64,000 nt of DNA from Rhodococcus marinonascens NBRC 14363 (GTDB taxonomy: Bacteria > Actinomycetota > Actinomycetes > Mycobacteriales > Mycobacteriaceae). The position numbers and the translations under genes were made by a program. Below, one piece after another: positions 1 to 9,393 of the stretch. Within the stretch, counting starts at the first letter, position 1. Every line of letters starts with the position of its first letter. The stretch covers positions 248,001 through 312,000 of the forward strand of contig NZ_BCXB01000002.1 in the NCBI RefSeq assembly GCF_001894885.1, in the 5' to 3' direction. The notes below the pieces were generated by a model that was not told the DNA's origin, did no database searches, and was given only the letters and a program-made list of their open reading frames with translations.

Positions 1-2145
1 GAGAATGGTGTCGATCTCCTGCACCTGGGCGCCCTTGAACTCCTCCCGGTCCTGCACCTGGACGACGACGAACTGCTTGGTCGCCGATTCGAGTTCGCCG
101 CGCAGCTGCGCGAGATCGGTTCCTGGCTTCGCATCGATCATTACCGCGAGATCCGGAAGCGTCGCCGCCGGCATCACCTCTCGGTACACCTCGTTCGATA
201 TCAGCCAGTCCCCGAGAAGCTGGTTGTCCTCGTAGACTCCGGTCACCTCGGTGCCCACGACCTGACCGTCCGCGCCGGTCATCGGCACGGTCGTGCCCAC
301 CGTCCAGCCCTTCTCGTCCGCCGTCGTCTGGGACACGAGCAGGTGGTTGCCGGTGAGATCGGCGGACCCTTCGACGAGTCGGTAGTCGACCACGCCGTCC
401 AGCGGGCCGTCGAACGACTCACCCTTCACCTCCTCGCCGTCGACTGTCACACGCGGTGAGACGCTGAGCGCGACCGCTTTCTCGACGCCGGGGAGGTTCC
501 GCGCCGCCGCGGCTACGCCACTCGGAACCCCGATCTGGTCGGGTGCCGTCAAGACGTAGTCGGCGGTCACACCGACGTCCACCAGTTTGTTCATGCTGGC
601 CTTCGCGGAGGATCCGAACACGCCGATGAGGGAAACAAGCATCAGCCCGAGGGTCAGCGCAAACGCCGTCGCGGCGGTGCGGCGCGGGTTGCGCACTGCG
701 TTCGTGCGGGCCAAGCGGCCCACCGCGCCGAAGGGCTTCACGAACAGCATGCCGAGCGCGCCGACCACCGGTCGAGACAGGGCGGGGGCAGCGAACAGCA
801 CGGCCAGGATCAGCCCCATCGCGCCCACCCCGACGATCGCCGCAGCGCCGCCTCCGGAACCCCGCGAGCCGATGACTATGCCCACCACACCGAGGACCGC
901 GAGCACCGCTCCGATAACGGTCCGCACGTGCAGGGAATCCCCGGTGGAGGCGAACTCCTCACGCATCGCGGCCACCGGTGGAATCTTCGACGCCCGCCGG
1001 GCCGGTGCGTAGGCGCTGATCGTCGTCACCAGGACCCCCAGGACGAGTGTGACCACGATCGTCCGGGGCTCGAGCTGCAATGGGCCCTCAGGCAGACCGA
1101 CGTCGAACGAGTTCAGCAGGGCCCGAAGACCGTAGGCGAGACCGATGCCCGCGACGAGGCCGATCACACTCCCGATCACGCCGACGACGAGAGCTTCGAA
1201 GACCACCGACCGACCCACCTGCCTACGGCTGGCCCCGATAGCGCGGAGCAGTGCCAGCTCGCGCAACCGCTGCGCCACGATCATCGAGAACGTGTTGTAG
1301 ATGATGAACGTGCCCACCAGCAGTGCGATTGCCCCGAACGCGAGCAGAAAGTAGTTGACGAATCTGAGGTCTTCCGTCACTACTGCCCTAGCCTCCTCGC
1401 GGACTTCGTCGCCGGTCTGCACCTTCACGCCGGGTAGTACCTGCGCGATCTCGTCCCGCAACTCGGACTCGGACAGCCCGGCGCCGGCGACGTCGATGTA
1501 CTCGACGTGCTTACCGTCGGTGAATAATTCGCGTGCCTGCGAGTCGACGAACGCCGCACCGATGAACCCACCGTCATTGTTGTTGCCGGTCTCATAGATA
1601 CCTGAGACGGTGACGTCGACCATCCCCCGCGCGGGCACCAGCACCTTGGTGGTGTCGCCGATTGCCAGATGCGCCCGTTCGGCGGCACCAGTGTTGATGG
1701 AGATCTGCCCGGGAGTGGTGGGCGGGGCTCCGGCTATGTACTCGGCGGACTCCCCGAGCGCCTGACCCGGTGGCAGATACGACTGGCCGATACTCGGTGC
1801 CCCGGTCTGGATTGCGGCGCCATCCGAACCGATGAGAACGATCTGCCCGCTCACGGCGGGAGCGACGGCCCGCACGCCCTCCACCCGGGTGATGGTGTCG
1901 AGGTCGGTCAGAGGCACGCCGCTCGAGTGACGCTCCGAGGTCGAAACCCGAACGTCGACGCCCTGGGCGGTGTTCTCGAAGATCGAATCGAAGGTTTTCT
2001 GGAGGGTGTCGGTGAAGACGAAGGAACCCGCGACGAACGCCGTCCCGAGCACCACCGACAACACTGTCAACGCGAGCCGGACCTTGTGTGCCGCTAGATT
2101 CCGCAGCGATACCTCGCGCATCGGAGCGCTGGATGTGGTCGCCAC
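1..2145 (-). CDS. ABC exporter permease, FtsX/MacB type (C-terminus outside window)
   Basis: Membrane subunit of a MacB-like exporter, working with the ATPase gene immediately upstream. Reading from GTG at 2145 (ATG at 2121 is an alternative), the product begins MREVSLRNLAAHKVRLALTV, a first membrane helix typical of FtsX-family permeases. A long extracytoplasmic domain of about 200 residues follows, then a block of three helices containing LRELALLRAIGASRRQV, the usual FtsX coupling motif. A second copy of the same arrangement starts with RTNAVRNPRRTAATAFALTLG, so this is the duplicated, about 800-residue form. Only five bases separate it from the ATPase stop, so the two are co-transcribed. 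The substrate is unknown; lipid or lipoprotein-like substrates are usual for the family. The 3' end is cut by the window edge. Confidence 0.88.
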   Translation of the reverse strand, partial: MATTSSAPMREVSLRNLAAHKVRLALTVLSVVLGTAFVAGSFVFTDTLQKTFDSIFENTAQGVDVRVSTSERHSSGVPLTDLDTITRVEGVRAVAPAVSGQIVLIGSDGAAIQTGAPSIGQSYLPPGQALGESAEYIAGAPPTTPGQISINTGAAERAHLAIGDTTKVLVPARGMVDVTVSGIYETGNNNDGGFIGAAFVDSQARELFTDGKHVEYIDVAGAGLSESELRDEIAQVLPGVKVQTGDEVREEARAVVTEDLRFVNYFLLAFGAIALLVGTFIIYNTFSMIVAQRLRELALLRAIGASRRQVGRSVVFEALVVGVIGSVIGLVAGIGLAYGLRALLNSFDVGLPEGPLQLEPRTIVVTLVLGVLVTTISAYAPARRASKIPPVAAMREEFASTGDSLHVRTVIGAVLAVLGVVGIVIGSRGSGGGAAAIVGVGAMGLILAVLFAAPALSRPVVGALGMLFVKPFGAVGRLARTNAVRNPRRTAATAFALTLGLMLVSLIGVFGSSAKASMNKLVDVGVTADYVLTAPDQIGVPSGVAAAARNLPGVEKAVALSVSPRVTVDGEEVKGESFDGPLDGVVDYRLVEGSADLTGNHLLVSQTTADEKGWTVGTTVPMTGADGQVVGTEVTGVYEDNQLLGDWLISNEVYREVMPAATLPDLAVMIDAKPGTDLAQLRGELESATKQFVVVQVQDREEFKGAQVQEIDTIL

Positions 2146-2150
2146 GGCGA

Positions 2151-2909
2151 TCAGACCGTCACGGCGGCGGTCGCGGGGGTGTCAAGCTGCTTCATCCGGT
2201 CGAGCACCGAATCGGCGGTCGGCTCGCGCAGCTCGTCGACGATCTTGCCGTCGGCGAGGAAGACCACGCGGTCGGCGTACGCCGCAGCCCGCGGATCGTG
2301 GGTGACGATGACGACGGTCTGGTTGAACTCGTCGACCGCGGCCCGAAGGATGGATAGCACCTCGCCCGACGAGTGGGAGTCGAGGTTTCCGGTGGGCTCG
2401 TCGCCGAAGATGATCTCCGGCTGGCCGGCGAGGGCGCGAGCGCACGCCACCCGCTGCTGCTGCCCACCGGACAACTCACCGGGACGGTGATCGAGGCGGT
2501 CCTTCAGACCGAGCCTGGTAAGCACGCTGTCGAGCCACGCGGCGTCCGGTTTGCGGCCCGCGATGTCGAGCGGCAGCGTGATGTTCTCGAGCGCGGTCAG
2601 AGTCGGAACCAGGTTGAACGCCTGGAACACGAATCCGATCCGGTCGCGGCGCAGTTGCGTCATCTGCTTGTCCGAGAGGGTGGTCAGCTCCGTGTCACCG
2701 ATGAGGACGGAGCCCGAACTGACGGAGTCCAGCCCCGCGAGGCAGTGCATCAACGTCGATTTCCCCGACCCGGACGGACCCATGATGGCGGTGAACTCCC
2801 CCCGAGCGAACCTGACAGAGACCGCGGCCAACGCGTGGACTCGGGTGTCATCCGTGCCGTAGGTCTTCGACAGCCCGACCGCGCGGGCAGCAGTGGCATG
2901 CGTGCTCAT
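2151..2909 (-). CDS. ABC transporter ATP-binding protein, MacB/LolD type
   Basis: ATPase that drives the adjacent FtsX-type permease. The product shows Walker A GPSGSGKST, signature LSGGQQQRVACARAL, Walker B IIFGDEPTGNLD and the switch histidine in VIVTHDPRAA. The DEPTGNLDS sequence is characteristic of the MacB/LolD/FtsE branch. The longest reading frame opens at 2960. The ATG at 2909 is preferred because GAAAGG lies a few bases upstream and the product then begins MSTHATAARAVGLSKTYG, as in relatives. First gene of a two-gene leftward operon, divergent from the acyl-CoA synthetase gene at 3171. Confidence 0.92.
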   Translation of the reverse strand: MSTHATAARAVGLSKTYGTDDTRVHALAAVSVRFARGEFTAIMGPSGSGKSTLMHCLAGLDSVSSGSVLIGDTELTTLSDKQMTQLRRDRIGFVFQAFNLVPTLTALENITLPLDIAGRKPDAAWLDSVLTRLGLKDRLDHRPGELSGGQQQRVACARALAGQPEIIFGDEPTGNLDSHSSGEVLSILRAAVDEFNQTVVIVTHDPRAAAYADRVVFLADGKIVDELREPTADSVLDRMKQLDTPATAAVTV

Positions 2910-3170
2910 GATCGCCTTTCGTCTTCTCTCGTATTCTGTTGCGGTGCACGCAAGGCGCACTCATCTCACCTTGTCGTCGCCGCTCACGAGCCGCCATCGG
3001 GAACCACCCTGATCTTTACCCTGGCCTGACCCCCACTCCTGCCGCGCGATACTTCCGGAAGGAACGTGACGAACCGATCTGACGGTACAAGTTTCTGAGA
3101 GGAAAACGACTCGGATCGCCTTCTCTCGCACTAGCCTCGTGTGACTGAGTTCATACGGAAAGGTAAGTAC

Positions 3171-4730
3171 ATGCCAGACGCCGACACCATCATCTTCGAC
3201 CGCATCGCGCATTGGGCGCGGGTCCGGCCGGATGACATCGCAGTCCAGTTCCAGAACGTCGAATACACGTGGGCGCAGTGGCACAGCCGGATCCTGCGAA
3301 TCGCTGGTGGCCTGACGACAGTCGGAATCGGCCCCGGTGACACCGTCGCGTTCGTCGACAAGAACCACCTGTCTTGCCTCGAAGTCACCTACGCGGCCTC
3401 ACTTCTGGGCGCTGCAAACGCGGTTCCGAACTGGCGCCTGGCCGGTGACGAACTCGTGTACGTGATCAACGATTCCCGGGCGCGAATACTGTTTGTGGGC
3501 CACGAATTCCTTCAGGATGTCACGCCGCTACGCGATCAACTCACCTATGTCGAGCGGATCATTGTCGTCGGTGGAGAGCACGACGAGTTCGAGAAGTGGA
3601 TGCAGGAGCAGGCACCGTTCGAGGCTGCGCCGACCGTGACTGCAGACTCGACAGCGCTGATCCTGTACAGCTCCGGAACTACGGGCAGACCCAAAGGTGT
3701 ACAGCTGACGCACCGCAACCTGATCGCCCACAGCGTCGCCATTCTCGAGATTCTGCCCGCGTGGCACGAGGACTGCCTCCTCGTCGCGATGCCGCTGTTC
3801 CATGCCGGCGGAACCTGCTTCGCAATCATGGGAATTCACGCCGGTACCCGAAGCCACTTCACCCGGGAGACAGACGCGCCGGCCCTGTTCTCCGCTCTCG
3901 CAGCAGGGGCGAATATGGCATTCCTCGTCCCGCCAGTGATCGCCGGCGTCCTCGCTGCGGGAGAGCAGGCTATCGCCGCGTTCGGCGCGCTCGATCGCAT
4001 CATCTACGGCGCCGCACCGATGCCACTTCCGCAACTGCGCAGCGCTCTCGACGCCTGGCCGAAGACGGAATTCGTTCAGGTCTACGGGATGACCGAGTTG
4101 GCGGGCGTCGTCACCGCTCTGTCACCCGAGGCGCATCGCGACAAGACACATGAATCGAGGATGGCGTCGGCAGGACGCCCACTTCCCGGCGTCGAGTTGC
4201 GCATCGTCGACCCTGCAACCCTCGAAGACGCCTCCCCAGGCGAGGCGGGGGAACTGTGGTGGCGAACAGAACAACGCACCCCCGGCTACCTCGGCAGGCC
4301 CGAGGCGACCGCCGAAGCCCTCACGGCTGACGGGTGGCTACGTAGCGGCGACATAGGCCGCGCCGACCACGAAGGTTTCGTGTTCATCGAGGACCGCCTC
4401 AAGGACATGATCATCACGGGCGGTGAGAACGTCTACTCCCCAGAGATCGAGCGCGTGCTCGCCGAGCATCCGGCGGTGGCTGAGGTGGCGGTGATCGGGG
4501 TACCCGACGACCACTGGGGCGAGACCGTGAAGGCTATAATCGTGCCGGTGGACGGGGCTCGAATCGAGCCGGACGAGCTAATCGTCTACACCCGTCAATA
4601 CCTGGCAAAGTTCAAGTGCCCGACTACCATCGACGTCGTCGAACTCCTGCCACGCAACCCCACCGGCAAAATCCTCAAGCGCGAACTTCGCGCGTCCTAC
4701 TGGGAGGACCGCAGCCGCAACCTTGTGTGA
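3171..4730 (+). CDS. Acyl-CoA synthetase (AMP-forming), FadD13-like
   Basis: Activates a carboxylic acid to its CoA thioester through an acyl-adenylate. The 519-residue product carries the phosphate-binding motif YSSGTTGRPKGVQ near residues 165-177, the adenylate motif VYGMTELAGV, the hinge region EDRLKDMIITGGENVYSPEIE, and the catalytic lysine near residue 500 in NPTGKILKRELR. Both catalytic domains are therefore complete. The ATG at 3171 has GGAAAGG seven bases upstream and is preferred to the in-frame GTG at 3141. Overall likeness is to mycobacterial FadD13-type soluble ligases; chain length and substrate cannot be read from sequence. The next gene starts almost at its stop codon. Confidence 0.9.
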   Translation: MPDADTIIFDRIAHWARVRPDDIAVQFQNVEYTWAQWHSRILRIAGGLTTVGIGPGDTVAFVDKNHLSCLEVTYAASLLGAANAVPNWRLAGDELVYVINDSRARILFVGHEFLQDVTPLRDQLTYVERIIVVGGEHDEFEKWMQEQAPFEAAPTVTADSTALILYSSGTTGRPKGVQLTHRNLIAHSVAILEILPAWHEDCLLVAMPLFHAGGTCFAIMGIHAGTRSHFTRETDAPALFSALAAGANMAFLVPPVIAGVLAAGEQAIAAFGALDRIIYGAAPMPLPQLRSALDAWPKTEFVQVYGMTELAGVVTALSPEAHRDKTHESRMASAGRPLPGVELRIVDPATLEDASPGEAGELWWRTEQRTPGYLGRPEATAEALTADGWLRSGDIGRADHEGFVFIEDRLKDMIITGGENVYSPEIERVLAEHPAVAEVAVIGVPDDHWGETVKAIIVPVDGARIEPDELIVYTRQYLAKFKCPTTIDVVELLPRNPTGKILKRELRASYWEDRSRNLV

Positions 4731-4750
4731 ACTCCGTCCATACTGGGACG

Positions 4751-5155
4751 GTGATTGTTCGATGCCCCTGCCTGCTCGGTGAGTCATACGACGACTGTTG
4801 CGGGAGATATCACCGTGGAGAGGCGAAGGCGCCCACCGCCGAGCGACTGATGCGCTCGCGGTTCAGCGCCTTCGCCGTCTTCGACGCCACCTACCTCTCG
4901 AGGACGTGGCATCCGAACACACGGCCCCAAGAGCTCGACCTCGATCCCGGGCGGCGCTGGACCCTCCTCGACATTTGGGGGGCCAGCGGTGGCGGGCTGT
5001 TCGACACCACCGGCACCGTCGAGTTCCGCGCACATTACGTAGAGGGCGGACGCCGCGAATCGCTCCACGAGAACAGCCGATTCGTTCGCGAGGACGGCGA
5101 CTGGCTATACGTCGGCGCAATCGCCACGCCACACCCGGGGCTCCCCCGTCTCTGA
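4751..5155 (+). CDS. YchJ/UPF0225-family protein with SEC-C-type metal motif
   Basis: Small protein of the YchJ (UPF0225) family, function not established. The N-terminus CPCLLGESYDDCCGRYH has the spaced cysteines of a SEC-C-like zinc-binding motif, followed by the family sequence APTAERLMRSRFSAFA and a compact domain with WTLLDIWGASGG and GTVEFRAHY. The start is uncertain. GTG at 4751 has GGGA just upstream and gives 134 residues, close to family length. GTG at 4727 would overlap the upstream stop codon as GTGA and suggests translational coupling to the acyl-CoA synthetase gene. It is probably co-transcribed with that gene, though the pairing implies no clear shared pathway. Confidence 0.8.
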   Translation: MIVRCPCLLGESYDDCCGRYHRGEAKAPTAERLMRSRFSAFAVFDATYLSRTWHPNTRPQELDLDPGRRWTLLDIWGASGGGLFDTTGTVEFRAHYVEGGRRESLHENSRFVREDGDWLYVGAIATPHPGLPRL

Positions 5156-5180
5156 TCGTCCCCGGTTTAGCATCACACCC

Positions 5181-5783
5181 ATGATCAACCACCGGATCGG
5201 CCCCTTCGCCGTGTTCGCCGCCTGCACATTGGCCCTGCCCCTCACCGGATGCTCGGAGTCGAACTCCGCGAGCAGAGTCGCCGCCACGTCGCCGATTGAA
5301 GTGACAAGCACGGGCAGCGCCTCGGAACCCGGGGAGTCGGCGATCCCGGTGGACGCCTTGGCCAAATCGTCTCCGGCCTCCGATTCGGCGCGTCTGACGG
5401 TCACCGACGTGAGCGTGGGACACCACGAGGGATTCGACCGCGTGGTGTACGAACTCGGCGGCATGGGCACCCCCGGATGGCGAGTCGACTATGTCGACAC
5501 CGCCGTACAGAACGGAAGTGGCACACCGATCCCGATGTCAGGCAAGGCCATCCTGCAGGTTCAGATCGATGGCTCGGCCTACCCGTTCGACAGCGGTGTC
5601 GAGGGATATTCAGGTCCGGACCCGGTTCCTGGAATTCCGGGCGGCTCGGTGACCGAGGTCAGGGGTGCGCTCGTGTTCGAAGGCGTCACCCAGTCGTTCA
5701 TCGGGGTCGCGGAGCCCGACCGCCCCTTCACGGTCTCGGCCTTGTCCGGGCCGCCCCGGGTGGTCGTCGACATCGCGAACTAG
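5181..5783 (+). CDS. Secreted lipoprotein with AMIN-like domain
   Basis: Predicted exported lipoprotein of 200 residues. The N-terminus has a short charged segment, a hydrophobic stretch and a lipobox LTGC with the lipidated cysteine at residue 24. A Ser/Thr/Pro-rich linker runs to about residue 70. The C-terminal domain, from RLTVTDVSVGHHEGFDRVVYEL to PPRVVVDIAN, matches the pattern of the actinobacterial AMIN-like domain, which is thought to bind cell-envelope material. It lies convergent to the DEAD helicase gene with about 45 bases between the stops. Role unknown; cell-wall association is inferred from domain and location signal only. Confidence 0.75.
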   Translation: MINHRIGPFAVFAACTLALPLTGCSESNSASRVAATSPIEVTSTGSASEPGESAIPVDALAKSSPASDSARLTVTDVSVGHHEGFDRVVYELGGMGTPGWRVDYVDTAVQNGSGTPIPMSGKAILQVQIDGSAYPFDSGVEGYSGPDPVPGIPGGSVTEVRGALVFEGVTQSFIGVAEPDRPFTVSALSGPPRVVVDIAN

Positions 5784-5827
5784 CACTTCCCCGCCTCGCC
5801 CGAGTCCCGCGGGAACCACGGGAACTA

Positions 5828-7672
5828 TCAGTGCGGGTTGTGCCTGCCGTCGCGGTCGCGTTGAAACTTACCGCCCCCGCGATCGTCGCGGCCACCGCGG
5901 CCCGGCCGACCCGACGGCGGACCCGAATCGGGCTGCAGTTGGATTAGAACACCGGAGATGCGGGTGCGACGGAGTGCCTCGAGCGTCTCGCGGGACAGGT
6001 CGGCCGGCAACTCCACAAGGCTGTGATCGGGTCGGATGCTGATGTGCCCGAAGTCGCTACGCCGCAGGCCGCCCTCGTTGGCAATGGCGCCGACGATTGC
6101 ACCGGGTACCACACGGTGTCGCTTGCCGACCGCGATCCGGTAGGTGGCGAGTTCCTGCCCCTCCGATCCGTGGGACCGCCCCTCCGATCCGTGGGACCGC
6201 CCCTCCGATCCGTGGGACCGCCCCTCCGATCCGTGGGACCGCCCTTCCGGTCCGCGGGACCGCGCCGGTGGGCCGTCGTCGAAGCGCCGCGCAGGCCGCT
6301 CACGCGGTTCACGCTCACGCCGCGGTGCGGGCGGCGGTTCCGGCGTCATGAGGAACGCCTCGCCGTCGCGGGACTGCACTGCCAGTGCCGCGGCGATGTC
6401 GGCGAGTGGTACGTCGTGTTCCTGCTCGTAGTCCTCGATCATCTTGCGGAACAGCGCCAGATTGTCGGATGTGAGGCTCTCGGTGATCGAATCGCCGAAC
6501 TTGGCCACGCGCTGCGCATTGACGTCGTCGACGCTCGGCAACTGCATCTCGGCCAGGGGCTGACGGGTAGCCCTTTCAATCGCCTTGAGCAGGTGCCGCT
6601 CGCGCGGCGCCACGAACAACAACGCCTCGCCCGCACGTCCGGCTCGACCGGTCCGGCCGATCCGGTGCACATACGACTCGGTGTCGTGCGGGATGTCGTA
6701 GTTGACGACGTGGGAGATGCGGTCAACGTCCAGACCACGGGCAGCGACGTCGGTGGCCACCAAGATGTCGATCGCGCCGCTCTTGAGCTGGCCGATGGTC
6801 CGCTCACGCTGGGCCTGCACGATGTCACCGTTGATCGCCGCCGCAGAGAACCCCCGTGACCGCAATCGTTCGGCGAGATCCTCGGTGGCCTGCTTGGTGC
6901 GCACGAAGATGATCATGGACTCGAAGTCCTCGACCTCGAGAACGCGCGTGAGTGCGTCGAGCTTGCGCTGGTGCGCTACCTGGACGTACCGCTGCGAAAT
7001 ATTGGATGCCGTCGACGTCTTGGACTTCACCGTAATCTCGACGGGGTCGTGCAAGTACTGCTTCGAGATCTTGCGGATGGCCCCCGGCATGGTCGCCGAG
7101 AAAAGAGCGACCTGCTTGTGCTCGGGTGTGTCGGAGAGGATGCGCTCGACGTCCTCCTGGAAGCCCATCTTCAGCATCTCGTCGGCCTCGTCGAGGACGA
7201 GGTACGTGAGCTTGGACAGATCAAGCGTGCCCTTCTCCAGGTGGTCGATCACGCGACCGGGCGTACCCACCACGATGTGGACGCCGCGCCGCAGTCCGGA
7301 CAACTGGACGCCGTAACTCTGACCTCCGTAGATGGGCAGGATGTGGACGCCGGGGATGTGGGTCGCGTACTTGCCGAACGCCTCCGCGACCTGGAGAGCC
7401 AGCTCGCGCGTCGGTGCGAGGACCAGAGCCTGCGGCGACTTTTGGGCGAGGTCGATCCTGGAGAGGATCGGCACCGCGAACGCGGCCGTCTTGCCGGTGC
7501 CGGTCTGTGCCAGCCCGACGACGTCGCTTCCCGCCAGCAACGGCGGAATGGTGGCAGCCTGGATCGGCGAGGGCGACTCGTAGCCCACATCAGACAGTGC
7601 CTTCAAGACCCGATCATCGATGTCGAGGTCGGCAAAAGTTGGGGGTTCGGGGTCACGCTCAATATCACTCAT
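5828..7672 (-). CDS. deaD: DEAD-box ATP-dependent RNA helicase, CsdA/DeaD type
   Basis: RNA helicase expected to act in ribosome assembly and RNA turnover, especially in the cold. The 614-residue product contains the Q motif, Walker A AQTGTGKT (Lys61), PTRELALQ, DEAD near residue 160, SAT in VALFSATMPG, and the C-terminal helicase motifs ARGLDVD and HRIGRTGRAGR. After an Arg-rich linker with five copies of GRSHGSE, a DbpA-type RNA-binding domain covers roughly residues 505-590. The longer frame to 7798 is rejected. ATG at 7672 gives MSDIERDPEPPTFADLDI, the normal N-terminus. It is convergent to the lipoprotein gene and divergent from the nitrilase-family gene. Confidence 0.94.
   Translation of the reverse strand: MSDIERDPEPPTFADLDIDDRVLKALSDVGYESPSPIQAATIPPLLAGSDVVGLAQTGTGKTAAFAVPILSRIDLAQKSPQALVLAPTRELALQVAEAFGKYATHIPGVHILPIYGGQSYGVQLSGLRRGVHIVVGTPGRVIDHLEKGTLDLSKLTYLVLDEADEMLKMGFQEDVERILSDTPEHKQVALFSATMPGAIRKISKQYLHDPVEITVKSKTSTASNISQRYVQVAHQRKLDALTRVLEVEDFESMIIFVRTKQATEDLAERLRSRGFSAAAINGDIVQAQRERTIGQLKSGAIDILVATDVAARGLDVDRISHVVNYDIPHDTESYVHRIGRTGRAGRAGEALLFVAPRERHLLKAIERATRQPLAEMQLPSVDDVNAQRVAKFGDSITESLTSDNLALFRKMIEDYEQEHDVPLADIAAALAVQSRDGEAFLMTPEPPPAPRREREPRERPARRFDDGPPARSRGPEGRSHGSEGRSHGSEGRSHGSEGRSHGSEGQELATYRIAVGKRHRVVPGAIVGAIANEGGLRRSDFGHISIRPDHSLVELPADLSRETLEALRRTRISGVLIQLQPDSGPPSGRPGRGGRDDRGGGKFQRDRDGRHNPH
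6158..6262. repeat. Five 21-bp tandem repeats inside the DEAD helicase gene
   Basis: Four identical 21-bp units (6158-6178, 6179-6199, 6200-6220, 6221-6241) and a fifth diverged unit (6242-6262). Each encodes the heptapeptide GRSHGSE on the minus strand, within the low-complexity linker between helicase core and RNA-binding domain. Exact identity of four units at DNA level points to recent slippage, so copy number probably varies among strains without breaking the frame. Confidence 0.95.
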
Positions 7673-7778
7673 TGACCAGCAGTTTAGTCCACGAGTCCAT
7701 GGGGCCATACCGCGCGGCGCAAATGGGCTTCCACCGGGACGGGAACCGGCCCCCGCATCGTCGCATAGCGTGGACGGC

Positions 7779-8576
7779 ATGGTCGATGTCGCCGTCATTC
7801 AATTCGCTCCCAGTCAGGACAAGCGGGAGAACCTGCGCACCATGCGCACTCTCGTCACCGAGGCCGCCTCAAGCGGAGCGAAGGTGGTGGTGGCGCCCGA
7901 GTATGCGATGTTCACGGCGCCGAGAACGGACCAGAGGATCGTCGAATCGGCAGAGGGCCTGGATGGAGAATTCGTCTCCGGCCTGAGGGCGATCGCCTCC
8001 GAAGTCGGCGTCCACCTGGTGGCAGGAATCAACGAAGACCTGCCCGGGGACGATCGGATTTCCAACACTCTCGTCGCGTTCGGACCTGACGGCGACCTCG
8101 TCGCCACGTACCGAAAGCTCCACCTGTACGACGCCTTCGGTTACAAGGAATCCGACGTCATCCGCGCAGGCGACATCAGCGCGCCCGAGACGTTTGGCGT
8201 CGATGGCCTGACCTTCGGACTCCAGACCTGCTATGACCTACGATTCCCCGAGGTCACCCGCCGCATCGTCGACGCGGGCGCCGACGTGCTGCTCCTGCCC
8301 GCACAATGGGTTCCCGGTCCGCTGAAGGAGGACCACTGGTCCACTCTCGTCCGGGCGCGTGCCATCGAGAACACGATCTACGTGGCCGCCGCCGACCAGA
8401 GCGCCAGAACCGGGGCGGGCGCCAGCATGATCGTCGATCCGATGGGAGTGATCCTCGCGTCGCTCGGTGAACGGGTGGGCACAGCGGTCGCCACCGTCTG
8501 CACGGAACGGATCGTCGAGGTCCGTGAGAAGAACCCCGCCCTCGAACTGCGTCGATTCACCGTCACAGAGAGGTGA
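7779..8576 (+). CDS. Carbon-nitrogen hydrolase, nitrilase superfamily (amidase)
   Basis: Hydrolyses a C-N bond, probably an amide. The 265-residue product has the nitrilase-superfamily triad: Glu41 in VAPEYAMF, Lys113 in YRKLHLYD and Cys151 in QTCYDLRFPE. The RKLHLYD and CYDLRFPE contexts match the Nit1/omega-amidase-like branch rather than true nitrilases. This suggests omega-amidase or deaminated-glutathione (here perhaps deaminated-thiol) repair activity, which is inference. ATG at 7779 gives the standard MVDVAVIQFAP start; a GTG three codons upstream is possible. Divergent from deaD and followed by the phosphoribosyltransferase gene. Confidence 0.87.
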   Translation: MVDVAVIQFAPSQDKRENLRTMRTLVTEAASSGAKVVVAPEYAMFTAPRTDQRIVESAEGLDGEFVSGLRAIASEVGVHLVAGINEDLPGDDRISNTLVAFGPDGDLVATYRKLHLYDAFGYKESDVIRAGDISAPETFGVDGLTFGLQTCYDLRFPEVTRRIVDAGADVLLLPAQWVPGPLKEDHWSTLVRARAIENTIYVAAADQSARTGAGASMIVDPMGVILASLGERVGTAVATVCTERIVEVREKNPALELRRFTVTER

Positions 8577-8662
8577 GCCGCCCGTACTCGACACATACCG
8601 GACTCGGCACATGCGGGAGTAGCGTCGAAGGCGAACCGTCCTCCCCGATCACGGAGCGTTCG

Positions 8663-9292
8663 ATGCACTACACCAGTCGTGCCGATGCCGGCCGCAGACT
8701 GGCCGGTGCGTTGGACTATCTGCGCGCTACCGACCCGGTCGTGCTGGGCTTGCCGCGTGGAGGCGTCCCCGTCGCGTTCGAGATAGCCGCCGCTCTGTCG
8801 GCCCCACTCGACGTCGTGCTCGTCCGCAAGCTTGGTGTCCCCTGGCAACCGGAACTTGCCATGGGCGCCATCGGCGAGGGCAACGCCCGGGTGATCAATG
8901 ACGACGTCCTCCGCCTTACCCAAACCAGCAAGGCCGCGCTCGCGAAGGTCGAGGCAGCAGAACGCCTCGAACTTCAGCGCCGCACATTACGTCTCCGAGG
9001 CAGCAGGAATCGGACACCGTTGAACGGCCGCACGGTCGTGCTCGTCGACGACGGCATGGCCACCGGCGCGACCATGGCCGTGGCCTGTCAATCGGTGCGG
9101 AAACTCGGCGCAGCGAGGGTGGTGGTCGCTGTTCCGGTGGCTGCGCCAGAGGCCATCTGCCGCGTGCGCGTGACCGCCGACGAAGTGATCTGCCCGCACA
9201 CCCCGGTTGATCTCGGAGGAGTCGGCAACGCCTACGACGACTTCCATCAGCTCACGGACAGCGAGGTCACGGAATTGCTGCGCATCCGCTGA
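8663..9292 (+). CDS. Phosphoribosyltransferase-family protein
   Basis: Type I phosphoribosyltransferase fold protein of 209 residues. The PRPP-binding signature VVLVDDGMATGATM is intact, preceded by the N-terminal LGLPRGGVPVAFEIA segment typical of the stand-alone family often found next to hydrolases or stress proteins in actinobacteria. The purine or pyrimidine hood region is not diagnostic, so the substrate is unknown. ATG at 8663 has CGGAG six bases upstream. The frame extends back to 8573, where it would overlap the amidase stop, but that extension is low-complexity and lacks family likeness. Confidence 0.82.
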   Translation: MHYTSRADAGRRLAGALDYLRATDPVVLGLPRGGVPVAFEIAAALSAPLDVVLVRKLGVPWQPELAMGAIGEGNARVINDDVLRLTQTSKAALAKVEAAERLELQRRTLRLRGSRNRTPLNGRTVVLVDDGMATGATMAVACQSVRKLGAARVVVAVPVAAPEAICRVRVTADEVICPHTPVDLGGVGNAYDDFHQLTDSEVTELLRIR

Positions 9293-9393
9293 AGGACCAC
9301 TTTCTGACGAATCTTCAGTTCAGGTGCAACGTTTCCGCAGTCCGTGCCGATACGTCGGGCAGAGCACAGAACAGCCTACCTTTGGAGGATCTC

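Noticed and set aside
6158-6262. CRISPR or regulatory array
   Set aside because: The repeats are in-frame coding repeats of a helicase linker with no spacers.
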